Shown here piece by piece: positions 35,301 through 44,738 of a DNA stretch of 64,000 nt. The notes under the pieces were generated by a model. That model did no database searches and was not told the origin of the DNA. It saw nothing but the letters and a program-made list of their open reading frames with translations. The first letter of the stretch is position 1; every line of letters begins with the position of its first letter. The position numbers and the translations under genes are program-made. The stretch is from Prinsepia uniflora (taxonomy: Eukaryota > Streptophyta > Magnoliopsida > Rosales > Rosaceae): positions 11,814,501 through 11,878,500 of the forward strand of contig CM064873.1 in NCBI GenBank assembly GCA_032719365.1, given 5' to 3'.

Positions 35301-37846
35301 TAGTCCCAAAGAAAAGTGGAGTCACAGTTGTTGCGAACAGTGAAGGAGAGCTAGTGCCCCAGCGAACAGTGACCGGATACAGAGTCTGCATCGACTATCG
35401 ACGCTTGAACAAAGCAACTAGGAAGGATCACTTTCCTTTGCCCTTCATTGATCAAATGCTTGAAAGGTTAGCAGGTCACTCCTATTATTGCTTTCTTGAT
35501 GGTTATTCCGGGTACAATCAAATCTGTATCGCTCAAAATGACCAAGATAAAACGACTTTCACTTGTCCTTTTGGCACTTTTGCCTACCGAAGAATGCCTT
35601 TCGGTTTATGTAACGCCCCAGGTACTTTCCAAAGATGCATGCTTTCTATTTTCTCTGAATACGTCGAAAAAATAATTGAAGTATTTATGGACGATTTTAG
35701 TGTCTTTGGGGATAGTTTTGATGCATGCTTAGAACACTTAGCACTTATCTTACAAAGGTGTGTCGAAACTAATCTGGTACTTAACTGGGAGAAATGTCAT
35801 TTCATGGTTAGACAAGGGATAGTCTTGGGCCATATTGTCTCTGAAAGAGGAATTGAAGTCGATAAATCTAAAGTTGATACTGTGCGCCACTTACCCTCTC
35901 CCACTTCGGTGAGAGGAATCCGTTCATTTCTTGGTCACGCAGGATTTTACAGAAGATTTATCCAAGACTTCTCCCACATTGCAAGGCCCTTGTGCCGACT
36001 GCTTCAGAAGGAGACACCCTTCGTCTTTGATGCAGACTGTCAGGAAGCTTTTGAAAAGCTTAAAAATCTCTTAACTACTGCCCCCATTCTTTGTGCCCCT
36101 GATTGGTCCTTACCCTTTGAACTAATGTGCGATGCCTCTGATTATGCAGTTGGAGCCGTACTCGGACAAAGGCGGGATAAGAAGCCCTACGCCATCTACT
36201 ATGCATCCAGAACCTTAAATGATGCCCAGATGAACTACACCACTACAGAAAAGGAGTTGCTTGCTGTTGTATTTGCTTTAGATAAATTTCGTTCTTATCT
36301 ACTTCGAACTAAAGTCATTATTTACACTGATCATGCAGCACTGAAGTATCTCCTAGCCAAGAAGGAAGCGAAACCAAGACTGATCCGATGGATTCTTCTT
36401 CTTCAAGAGTTTGACATCGAGATTAAAGATAAGAAAGGCGTAGAGAACGTGGTGGCGGATCATTTGAGTCGCATTGCACATGAGCGAGATCCTGTGGCGA
36501 TTCAAGAGATGTTTCCAGACGAACAACTCTTCAGAATCGAGGGAGGTACTCCTTGGTATGCTGATATTGTCAATTATTTAGTCACCAAGCAGTTGCCCAC
36601 CACCCTCTCCCGTGCACAAAAAGATAAACTTAAGAAGCATGCTAGGCACTATATTTGGGATGAACCTTATTTGTGGAAACACTGTGCAGATTTATTGATT
36701 AGGAGATGTGTCCCTGATATTGAACATAGGTCAGTCCTAGAGTTCTGCCATAGCCATGCTTGTGGAGGCCACTTTGGATCTAGAAAAACTGCACTCAAAA
36801 TCTTAGAATCTGGACTATATTGGCCCACACTTTTTAAAGATGCACATTCATTTTGCTTAGCCTGTGATAAATGTCAGAGATCAGGAAACTTAGGACGCAG
36901 GGATGAAATGCCACAACATTATGTTCTTACTGTTGAAATATTTGATGTTTGGGGTATCGATTTTATGGGTCCGTTTCCTCAATCTAATGGCTATCTCTAT
37001 ATCTTACTTGCCGTTGATTATGTATCAAAATGGGTGGAAGCTAAGGCCACCAGGACTAATGACTCTAAAACTGTTGCAGATTTCCTCAGAACTAACATTC
37101 TTTCCAGGTTTGGGATCCCGCGGGTCCTAATAAGTGATGGAGGAAGTCATTTCTGCAACAAGACCATTGAAGCTTTACTGAAACGGTATGGTGTCACTCA
37201 TCGAGTATCTACACCTTACCATCCTCAAACGAGTGGAATGGCGGAAGTCAGTAATAGAGAAATCAAGAAGATACTAGAGCGAACTGTGGGTCCTAATCGA
37301 AAGGATTGGAGCCAACGGTTGGATGATGCACTTTGGGCATACAGGACGGCCTACAAAACACCTATAGGAATGTCTCCCTATAGGTTGGTGTACGGAAAAG
37401 CATGTCACCTTCCGGTGGAACTAGAGCATAAAGCATGGTGGGCCGTCAAAACGTTCAACATCAAGCTAGATGACGCCGGTCTGCATCGGAAGCTCCAGCT
37501 GAGTGAGCTTGAGGAAATAAGAAATGATGCATTTGAAAGCACTCTGATCTACAAGGAAAAGGCAAAGGCATTTCATGACAAACAGATCAGGAGTAAAGCA
37601 TTTGGCATTGGCCAGAAAGTTTTGCTTTTCAACTCTCGGCTCAGACTCTTTCCTGGTAAGTTATGTTCTAGATGGGTAGGACCTTTTGTTATCACTAATA
37701 TTTTTGCCCATGGAGCCATACAGATAAAACACGTTGGAACTGGAAAAGAGTTCAAGGTCAATGGCCATAGATTGAAGCCTTATATCGAGGCAATTGGCGA
37801 GCACGATGTGGAGTCAGAAAGAGTGCTACGACGTCCCATCAGATAA
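32336..37846 (+). CDS. Athila-clade Ty3 gag-pol polyprotein (1836 aa)
   Basis: One uninterrupted ORF encodes all core functions for copying the element through RNA. The retrotransposon Gag domain is about residues 105-245. A zinc knuckle follows at 320-332 (C320, C323, H327, C332). The aspartic protease motif is DLGAS near 658. Reverse transcriptase spans about 960-1170, with YRVCIDYRRLNKATRKD near 1014 and the catalytic FMDD near 1115. RNase H starts near 1264 (DASDYAVGAVLG). Integrase has an H-H-C-C finger near 1470-1510 and a D-D-E core starting at GIDFMGPF near 1539, SDGGSHF near 1599 and a glutamate near 1636. Gag and pol are fused in one frame, and no chromodomain is seen. I chose the ATG at 32336 because the ATG at 32332 meets a stop after seven codons. 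Confidence 0.95.
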   Translation: MRAHQSKLDRLRRQLDISPSNATFRDALKQTSSFEPPSPIFGESKSEKSNSEEEQIFGTPITMARNLSIREQTCANTNGTTDFCIQYPEPRTNKKDIELKSGVLHQLPKFRGIRNEDPHKHLTEFQFIISSMCPDDADLEIMKLKAFPLSLEERARVWLLSLPPNHIDSWEKLVQEFLTKYFPASKITVLRKEITGIKQKEHDENFSQYYERFKELCASCPTHGITEGYLLTYFYEGLKGWDRGLLDAAANGSFLARSLVDGRALLESRALNDAQYEGADPISRKVHEVSSHAINDSKLDKITSMLSNMLELKKQVAPVCSICSQGHLEEQCPYTAREEDSGTEMAHAIGGYQGGPRTQGYSWRDPNNVLNPQHMSTGPNRVPDQFPRPTWQPRPTWQPRPPVPFSNFSHNHANNHTSSSSNPDYDKMLAALSQGQQTLMASTQALVTGQQNQQKDIADLKDQMGKVVDFMGKIQASGVLPPQPTPNPNVRPEANAITTRSGKVLGEIEPDPAVSEAEKHKVATKTTMTQPPVQPTHTQGNNPIPSSSVVTNSPFVHAPFPSRLAKSKKNESDEEILEIFKRVQINMPLIECIKQVPKYAKFLKELCTPRRQTREKEVVMVSETVSAVIQRRLPPKLKDPGSFSVPCVIGNKSFDKVMLDLGASINVMPYSLYVALGLGKLQHDDVIIQLADRSNVYPKGYIEDVLVQVNQLIFPADFYVLDMEDSPTNQAPLMLLGRPFMRTAKTKIDVFNGTLTMEVDGEEIGFNIFDAMRYPSSATHTTFSVDVCTSLAEKHFDSIREDTLNMIIQKGVGLTQSGDALVEDTDYELEPRIWDEVMTLNETPRMVNHQVPSSFPISTNATPPSVIQAPVLELKVLPDHLKYAYLGSDDTLPVIVSSALTESQEDRLVQVLTKYKTAIGWTLSDIKGISPTTCVHRILLEDDAKPSREAQRRLHPPMMEVVKQEVIKLLDCGVIYPISDSKWVSPVQVVPKKSGVTVVANSEGELVPQRTVTGYRVCIDYRRLNKATRKDHFPLPFIDQMLERLAGHSYYCFLDGYSGYNQICIAQNDQDKTTFTCPFGTFAYRRMPFGLCNAPGTFQRCMLSIFSEYVEKIIEVFMDDFSVFGDSFDACLEHLALILQRCVETNLVLNWEKCHFMVRQGIVLGHIVSERGIEVDKSKVDTVRHLPSPTSVRGIRSFLGHAGFYRRFIQDFSHIARPLCRLLQKETPFVFDADCQEAFEKLKNLLTTAPILCAPDWSLPFELMCDASDYAVGAVLGQRRDKKPYAIYYASRTLNDAQMNYTTTEKELLAVVFALDKFRSYLLRTKVIIYTDHAALKYLLAKKEAKPRLIRWILLLQEFDIEIKDKKGVENVVADHLSRIAHERDPVAIQEMFPDEQLFRIEGGTPWYADIVNYLVTKQLPTTLSRAQKDKLKKHARHYIWDEPYLWKHCADLLIRRCVPDIEHRSVLEFCHSHACGGHFGSRKTALKILESGLYWPTLFKDAHSFCLACDKCQRSGNLGRRDEMPQHYVLTVEIFDVWGIDFMGPFPQSNGYLYILLAVDYVSKWVEAKATRTNDSKTVADFLRTNILSRFGIPRVLISDGGSHFCNKTIEALLKRYGVTHRVSTPYHPQTSGMAEVSNREIKKILERTVGPNRKDWSQRLDDALWAYRTAYKTPIGMSPYRLVYGKACHLPVELEHKAWWAVKTFNIKLDDAGLHRKLQLSELEEIRNDAFESTLIYKEKAKAFHDKQIRSKAFGIGQKVLLFNSRLRLFPGKLCSRWVGPFVITNIFAHGAIQIKHVGTGKEFKVNGHRLKPYIEAIGEHDVESERVLRRPIR

Positions 37847-38170
37847 ACTAAATTTGGTCTAGGCTGGATGGACGTTAAACTTCAAGCGCTTGTTGGGAGG
37901 CAACCCAATGTGTTCGCGAGTGTGAAGGAGTCATCAACACAGATTTGCTTTCTTTCAACCCTTCACTCTCTTTTATGTTTTTCTTTCTTCTTTCATTTTC
38001 TTAAATCATCTTCCTTACTTTGATTCTATGTTTAAATTACTTCGTATTTTCCTACATTGAGGACAATGTAGAATTTAAGTGTGGGGGAATGGTTTACAAA
38101 TTTATTTGTGTTAATTTTCAATTGTTTCTTTCTTATTTGTGTTAATTTTCAATTGTTTTATTTCTTTCTC

Positions 38171-38212
<42 letters not shown>

Positions 38213-39721
38213 GTCTTTTTGTTTTAACGTAGCGTTTTTACGAGTCATCAAGTTGCCCTTTAACTTGTCAATGATATAAGTGAATGGAAATGATTATGTT
38301 ATGGCCATAAAGATAATCACTACAACTTGAATTTGTTTGTTAATATTTTGTAATTAAGTGTTATAACTTAAAGATAATGCATGTAAATTGGTACATAAAT
38401 AAGCATGATATGATAAGTATGAATCATTTGAACCTTATGTGAGCTTTAGAACTTATATACATCTTTGATGAGTGATTCATAAGTTCTTTGTTTAAATTGA
38501 TATACATATGCCTCATAACTGCTTGCCATAGCTTTTAATGAACTCTAGAGTACTAGAACTTATTCTATGTGATTTTCAAAGCTTTTAAGTCAATAAATTC
38601 TCTGATTTTGGAAATGATTAAGGCATTAGGGTTAACACCACAACTTCAAAACATCCATGTTCCCTATTTTGTGCGCACAAGTTGCGACCCCCTTAGTTTT
38701 ACCCCTTTTGAGCCCACATTAAGCCTTTCTTTCCTCACCATGATTATCTAAACACTTGAGCTTAGTATAGACATCTTTTACCTTTGTTCCAAGGACTCGG
38801 TTGAAGACATAATGATTATGTAAAGAGAAAATGATGATATTGAAAGACTTTTATGTGTATTTTGTGGATTTACTTACTCAAACATTGTTGTATTTTTGAC
38901 ACATGTTATTACCTTGATATATGAAAAAAAAAAAAAAAATTTGAAAAAAAAAAGAAAAAAAAGAAAGATATATTGAAGTTTTTATCAAGGTAATAAGGTT
39001 TGATTATGAATGTTTGAGTTGAGTCCTTTACATTTGTAAATCCGGCACAAAGAATGAATTCGAGGCCCAACAAGATGAAATTAGGCCTATGTTCGAAGGG
39101 ATGGATTACTGACATCATTGCACTAAGGTTGGGAAGTTATGATACGTTTTGGGAGTCTATTGAGTCTTGGAACGAATTGAGCACCACTTGTCCTATATTC
39201 TCCTTGCCTCTAAACTTAGCCCCATTACAACCTTTATAAAGACCTTATGATCCTTAAGATGGTAAATTTTGATTAGTTGAGTCAATCACTTGAGTAAGCT
39301 TATGGTTTTGGTTCATTTGTGCAAGTATGTTTTGTTTTTATCTTGAGGTGTTTGTTTGAAATTTTGCAAAAATACTTCATTTCGATTATGTGAGTATTTC
39401 TCACATACTTTGAGTGCAAACACAAACCCTCACAAATTGAGTGAATTTATGAGTGCATATCCTTGTGAGTTGATTCATACTTGTCTTATTTGTGCAGAAC
39501 TCCATTTCACCATATTTACTCATTATCTTACTTGTTGAACATTTTGTTACCATATATTAACTTTTGAATTCCATTTGCTTAAATGTTTTAAGTGAAAATC
39601 TTTTATGCCATGATTATAACAATGAAATTTGAGACAAATGGTTAAGGGTCTACTTGTTTTGAATTCGTAGTTTGATTTTAGTATTTGCTAGGGACTAGCA
39701 AAGTTTAAGTGTGGGGGTATT
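37847..39721 (+). other. Athila 3' non-coding region with two polypurine-like tracts
   Basis: This is where many Athila elements carry an env-like ORF; none longer than 70 codons is present. It holds a long poly-A run at about 38176-38207 and the palindrome-like ACATTGAGGACAATGT at 38054-38069. That is followed by TTTAAGTGTGGGGGAA (38075-38089), and a second, nearly identical TTTAAGTGTGGGGGTAT at 39704-39720 directly before the 3' LTR. Confidence 0.7.
39704..39721 (+). promoter_or_regulatory. Polypurine tract of the Athila element
   Basis: AAGTGTGGGGGTATT borders the TGATAGG start of the 3' LTR, the expected place for plus-strand priming. A near copy lies 1.6 kb upstream at 38075-38089. Confidence 0.75.
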
Positions 39722-41590
39722 TGATAGGACGTTAAATAAGCATTATTTTATATTATTTTATACCCTTTATACTTGAATTTTAATATTAAAATATTAAATA
39801 AATTGATAAAATAAATTATTTTGTGATTTTATGTTTAGATAATTAAAGTTTGTAATTTGGAGCATTTTGGCGAAAGAATCGTCCCGATCGGAATTATAAC
39901 GAACAAATTATGGACGAAATTCAGTGGGAATTATTAATTTAGTTATTATTTAATTAATTAATTATGTGCAGCCCGGCCCAGTGGGTCAGTGCAGCCCGGC
40001 CCAGTGGATCAGTGCAGCCCAGCGAAGAAGTCCAGCTGCCGATTTCTGTTCGGCCCAGCCCGCATAGCAGCGGCCCAAACTGGCGCAGCCCGCACCCTCA
40101 AGCCTTTCCCAGCCGCGGCAGTCCTGTACCGAACGCGCAGACAAACATCCGGCGCGCGCCTGCCGAATCGCAGGTCCTCTCTTCAGCGACCGCCTGCCGA
40201 GCGCCAGCTTCCCATTTCAGCAGCCAGCCACCGAAATTCCTGCCCTATTTTCCAGCAGATTCCACTCAATTTCCAGCCACCTTCCAACAACTTTCCAACC
40301 CAATTTTACAACTTTACAACTCAAACCACCTCTAAACATCATCACAAATCTTTATTACTCATCATTCCATTATTCCATTTTTTTTATTGTATTTTTATAT
40401 TATTTTTGGTAGCTTTCTCCACCTATAAATAAGAGTTGATTTCACTTGTTGAAATCACTTCCAAGTAGCACAAAATTGAGCTTCTTTTAGGAGAAATCTT
40501 GGCAAAATAGTTCCAATACAATTTTGAGAGTTCAAGTCCGAATTTCCTTGTTTAATCTTCTTCCATCTTCATAAGGTTCCAGCCGCTGTTCGGTGTTCCT
40601 TGTGAAAAACAATCCATTGTTCTCATCCAATCTGAAAAGTGTAACATTTGCTCTCCATTCTCTTAAACTCTCTTATTTGTTATTGGTTCTAATTATAATG
40701 CAATATATGTATTGGTTTCTCCTTCCTATCTTTTGTGAAAATTGAGTATAATCTCCATGTGTTTTACTTTCTAAAAATCATTTACTTCTTACATTTTAGA
40801 GCTTAAACTTCATTTCGAAACTAAATGTTGATCCGCTGTTCGGGGCATTTAGAGTAGATTTGGAGAGATTTAATGTATGACCGCTGTTCGGCGCATTAAA
40901 TCACAAACTTAAGGTAATTATATTATAAGTAAAAATCCGCTGTTCGGTGCATTTATAATATGATTAATGTATGAGGAAATATGAGTTTGTGAAGGTATAA
41001 TTTCGTGATTAATTCAAATATTTGCAATTGTAGTATGTTGTTGAAGTTTGTGTTTACGGGAAGTCTACTTTGTGCATAAGTTAGAATAGAAATAGAATGA
41101 GTTTATCTATGCTTTTACTTATTTACATAATTACAAACCTCTTCAAAACCCCCCTTGTTTATTCTTTATTCTTTTATTCTTTATTCTTTTATTCTTTGAT
41201 GCCTTTATTCTTTCATTCCTTTATTATTTAATTTATTGATTCTTTGATTAATTAATTCCTTTATTCTTTGATTAACTAAGTCCTTTATTCTTCTATTATT
41301 TCATTCTTTAATTCGTTAACTTATTAATTCTTTGTAATTCATTAATTTATTATTATCTTGTTCATCTATTCTTTAATTTATTAATTCTTTGATTGTTTAA
41401 TTCTTTTATTATTTAATTCTCTAATTCATTATTCTTTTATTCATAATCCACTAACATATTATTAATGTTCCCTAATTTCCCCGGTTAAGAACGATCCCTA
41501 TTTATCAATACTACATCTACACAAAAAGGGTTTAAATTGCATAACACTCGAATTACATGTTTAATTTAATGCGTAGTTTGGGCGTAGTCA
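39722..41590 (+). repeat. 3' LTR of the Athila element (1869 bp)
   Basis: Same length as the 5' LTR and, as far as I can read, the same sequence at an offset of 10549 bp, including the internal open frames and the hairpin cluster (40568-40966). It is followed by the CTATT duplication. Confidence 0.95.
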
Positions 41591-41710
41591 CTATTGATTC
41601 ATTAATGAAGAATTATTGCAAAGATAACATAATGAACAATTCAAATAATTTTACTTAAGTATAATGAATGACACATCGAGAACGTATATAGATAGTTAAT
41701 TTCATCCATA

Positions 41711-41988
41711 TTGTAGTACATTTGAAGTGATCAAATTGCTTCACCAAATTTCTTCTTGACTTTGAGTCGGCAATGGGCCGACTAATTTGTAGTCATTGTG
41801 TCAAAACCCATTTTGGAGAAAGTCCAAAAGCTCGGTAGGGACTAAGGAGTTGTAGTACATTTGAAGTGATCAAATTGCTTCACCAAATTTCTTCTTGACT
41901 TTGAGTCGGCAATGGGCCGACTAATTTGTAGTCATTGTGTCAAAACCCATTTTGGAGAAAGTCCAAAAGCTCGGTAGGGACTAAGGAG
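41711..41988 (+). repeat. Tandem direct duplication, 2 x 139 bp
   Basis: 41711-41849 is repeated at 41850-41988 with no difference that I can see. The unit begins TTGTAGTACATTTGAAGTGA and contains GAGTCGGCAATGGGCCGAC, itself an imperfect inverted repeat. No coding potential. Confidence 0.9.
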
Positions 41989-42086
41989 TAGGGACTTTTC
42001 CTAATAATTGGCTGAAAAACGTGTTGATAAAATATTGACTTTTAAAAATCATTTTCGCGCACAAAGAAAAGTAAGCACTACACCGT

Positions 42087-42125
42087 AATGAGCAATGAGC
42101 AATGAGCAATGAGCAATGAGCAATA
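42087..42125 (+). repeat. ATGAGCA heptamer tandem repeat
   Basis: Five consecutive copies of the 7-bp unit ATGAGCA, then ATAATGG. A simple microsatellite upstream of MPK3. Confidence 0.9.
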
Positions 42126-42232
42126 ATGGAGCACTCCCACTGTCCCGCTCCCTCCTCATCTTTCCAATCCAATCTTATCTCTTTTATACAATAACATCAT
42201 CCAACAGTAATTACAAAATTATAATATCTACT

Positions 42233-42348
42233 TTTGATATTTATCTTACTATTTACGAAAATTGAATATAAAATCAATCAAATTTAAGATTTTGATATTT
42301 ATCTTACTATTTACGAAAATTGAATATAAAATCAATCAAATTTAAGAA
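42233..42348 (+). repeat. Tandem direct duplication, 2 x 58 bp
   Basis: TTTGATATTTATCTTACTAT and the following 38 bp occur twice back to back (42233-42290 and 42291-42348) without visible changes. Confidence 0.88.
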
Positions 42349-44640
42349 TTCTCATGTAACATGCAAATAGAAATGTTAATAAACTATAACATTAAATTGC
42401 ATCCTTACTGCTTACAAGTTCCTCATTGTAATAAGAGACTCGTCGTCCTCTCTTATTATCTTTTTTCAACCCAACTTTGGATATGTGTTTTTTGGTATGT
42501 AAATTAAATTAATTCAAAGACAAAAAAAACTTCAAAGGCCAAATTTAAAGGAGAAACATATAAAAAAAAGAATCTCAGAACAAGCTACCTAAAGGAGGTA
42601 AAACAACTGGCCACAACCTGGCACAGACTACACATTGACATTCCAATTCCTTAGTAGAAGCACATTTGTGGAAGTAGGGGGAAACTTGGATAGGTTCGTG
42701 TACTGTATTGCTTTATTATTTATTACTTTATTTTATTTTAGATCAAATCACAATAAATAGAAGATTGCCACAATTAATTATTTGATATTTGGATAAAAAA
42801 ATTTAAGATTATTAAAAATTTATAAAATAATAAAATTAAATTAATGAAAATTAATTTTTCAGAATTTGTGAAATTTTATGTTTAGGTAATATAAAAATAA
42901 AATGAAATTTATACATGTAATTTAGTGTTCATATGTAAATGGTAGTAATAAAAATAGAATTTGAAAATGATAAATTTTTATATGAAATTTAAACTTGAAA
43001 TCCGTGACATCCAAATTCCAATTTTTTTTTATTCCTTATAATTTTGAATTTCTAAGTTTATGCATTCAAACGAAAGAGTTAGTGTATTAAAAACTTGAAA
43101 TTATAACTTTTTTTAACAAATCTCATATTTTTTCATCCATCCAAACACACAAGCTTATGTGTTTTTTAGTTACACAATGCTTATTTGGATGACCTTTAAT
43201 ATTAGAGGGTTGAAACTTGAAACACAATTTTGCATACCATGGAAGGCATTCATATGTTGATTAATAATAACAAAAAATTCGGCAAAGAATTGGGCAAAAA
43301 ATATGTTTAAGCTCTTTTTTGGAGCCATAATTTTTTTTTTGTGTCTAAAAAATCGTATTTTAAAGACTAAATACTCTAAACCAAGAAGGTCAAAAAGCGA
43401 AAAAAAAATAGGTAAAAAAATTATTAAAAAAAACTAAAATAAATCTGAAATTGGAGTAGCTCTCACATCTCCCGCCGTCCCGCCGCCGCTATGCCAAGTC
43501 ACGAGAGGCGCAACAGTAGCACAAACCCACAGCCATCGAAGATTATAAACCTGCAAGACAAACAAATGTATCAAAAACTAATTACAATTTGATGGAGTTG
43601 GACTGAAAATTGCTGTTTTTTTTACTTTAAATATTAAAGATGAAATCAATCTCCAAATTTTGGTTGCCCATGCACATGGGACCATTTTTCAAGCTCTTTA
43701 TTCCTAAACAAAAAAGAACGTTATTTTTGTTGTCATACGATGAAAAAACAAATACCGATTAATTACTTTTCAATGAGGAATCATGAAATAGTATCAAATA
43801 ATTTTAACTTACATTCACTATTGTTTCCCAATGAGGAATCATCAAATAGTATCAAATAATTTCGTCGTTTTGCACTTATGATAGCTTTTAAGCACATGTA
43901 CTAGCACTACATTTGTGATATTTTTTTAAGCATGCTTCACATGCGGCGTTTTTAATTTCTTAATGTCAAATCTAAAAAAAAAATATTTCAAATATAAATT
44001 ACCTATATACTAGTTAAATCGTATAATTTAGATAAATTAAATATGCTAAATAGATTAAACAACTTAAATATGTCATAGATTAATTGAATTTCAAACACAA
44101 TATATTTATTAAATAGATTACACAGATTATAAAATTTACCTGCTTTATTACCATACTTCTAATTAAATATATTTTGGATAAAATCGAATTTCATGATACG
44201 ATCTATTGCCAACCCTAAATAATTTCTCCTTAAATGCCATACAAATTCGAAATTTTCTAGCCACGACTCAAAATAAGAATCTTAGACTTTTCGATTTAGT
44301 TATGAATTTAGAAATAATTACACATCAAGTAAAAGTAAACACGGTCAGCGGTCCACACACATCCACAGAGGAAGAGTTCAACACGCAATAACTGTCCCAT
44401 AAAATAGTAAAAAATATGTTTTTTTTTAATACTATACTAAAAAATATGTTTTGAGCAGTCACAAAAAGAAAATAAATAAAGCAGAATGATGGCCGTTGAA
44501 AACTTTGAACGAATCCCAACCGTCCATCAGAGGCGGCTGAAATCCTAGCCCTCTGATCCCTTCCCAAACGCGTCCTCACAATTCTCTCTGGCGCGCTTTC
44601 CCAACACCAGCGCCTTCCTCGCTCTCGTCTTTCTTCTACT
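42349..44640. other. AT-rich intergenic region upstream of MPK3
   Basis: No gene or RNA recognised. A partial repeat of CAATGAGGAATCAT...AAATAGTATCAAATAAT occurs at about 43770-43803 and 43828-43861. A short GC-rich patch lies at 43460-43530. It presumably holds upstream regulatory sequence of the MAP kinase gene. Confidence 0.5.
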
Positions 44641-44653
44641 TCGTCAACACCAA

Positions 44654-44659
44654 TATATA
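44654..44659 (+). promoter_or_regulatory. Candidate TATA box of MPK3
   Basis: TATATA in CACCAATATATACAG, 80 bp before the start codon, followed by a pyrimidine- and purine-rich leader typical of a short plant 5' UTR. The position is plausible, but the evidence is the motif alone. Confidence 0.45.
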
Positions 44660-44738
44660 CAGTACCAGATTCTACAGAGACAAACTGAAGACTCCTAGAG
44701 AGAGAAAATCAGGTCGTAAGTTCGCACACACTGTTGAA

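Larger units (their letters stand above)
29173..41590 (+). mobile_element. Complete young Athila-clade Ty3 LTR retrotransposon, TSD CTATT
   Basis: A 12,418-bp element with perfect 5-bp duplications CTATT at 29168-29172 and 41591-41595. The two 1869-bp LTRs start TGATAGGACG and end GGGCGTAGTCA and show no difference or length change that I could find. The order is LTR, PBS for tRNA-Asp, a long AT-rich leader, one gag-pol ORF, a 1.9-kb non-coding 3' region, polypurine tract, LTR. The pol sequence and the ACATTGAGGACAATGT motif downstream of pol fit the Athila clade. The identity of the LTRs and the open ORF suggest a recent insertion and potential autonomy. No env-like ORF is visible. Confidence 0.95.

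Noticed and set aside
32347..37761. Antisense frames across gag-pol
   Set aside because: Shadows of the long coding frame; no promoter or domain.
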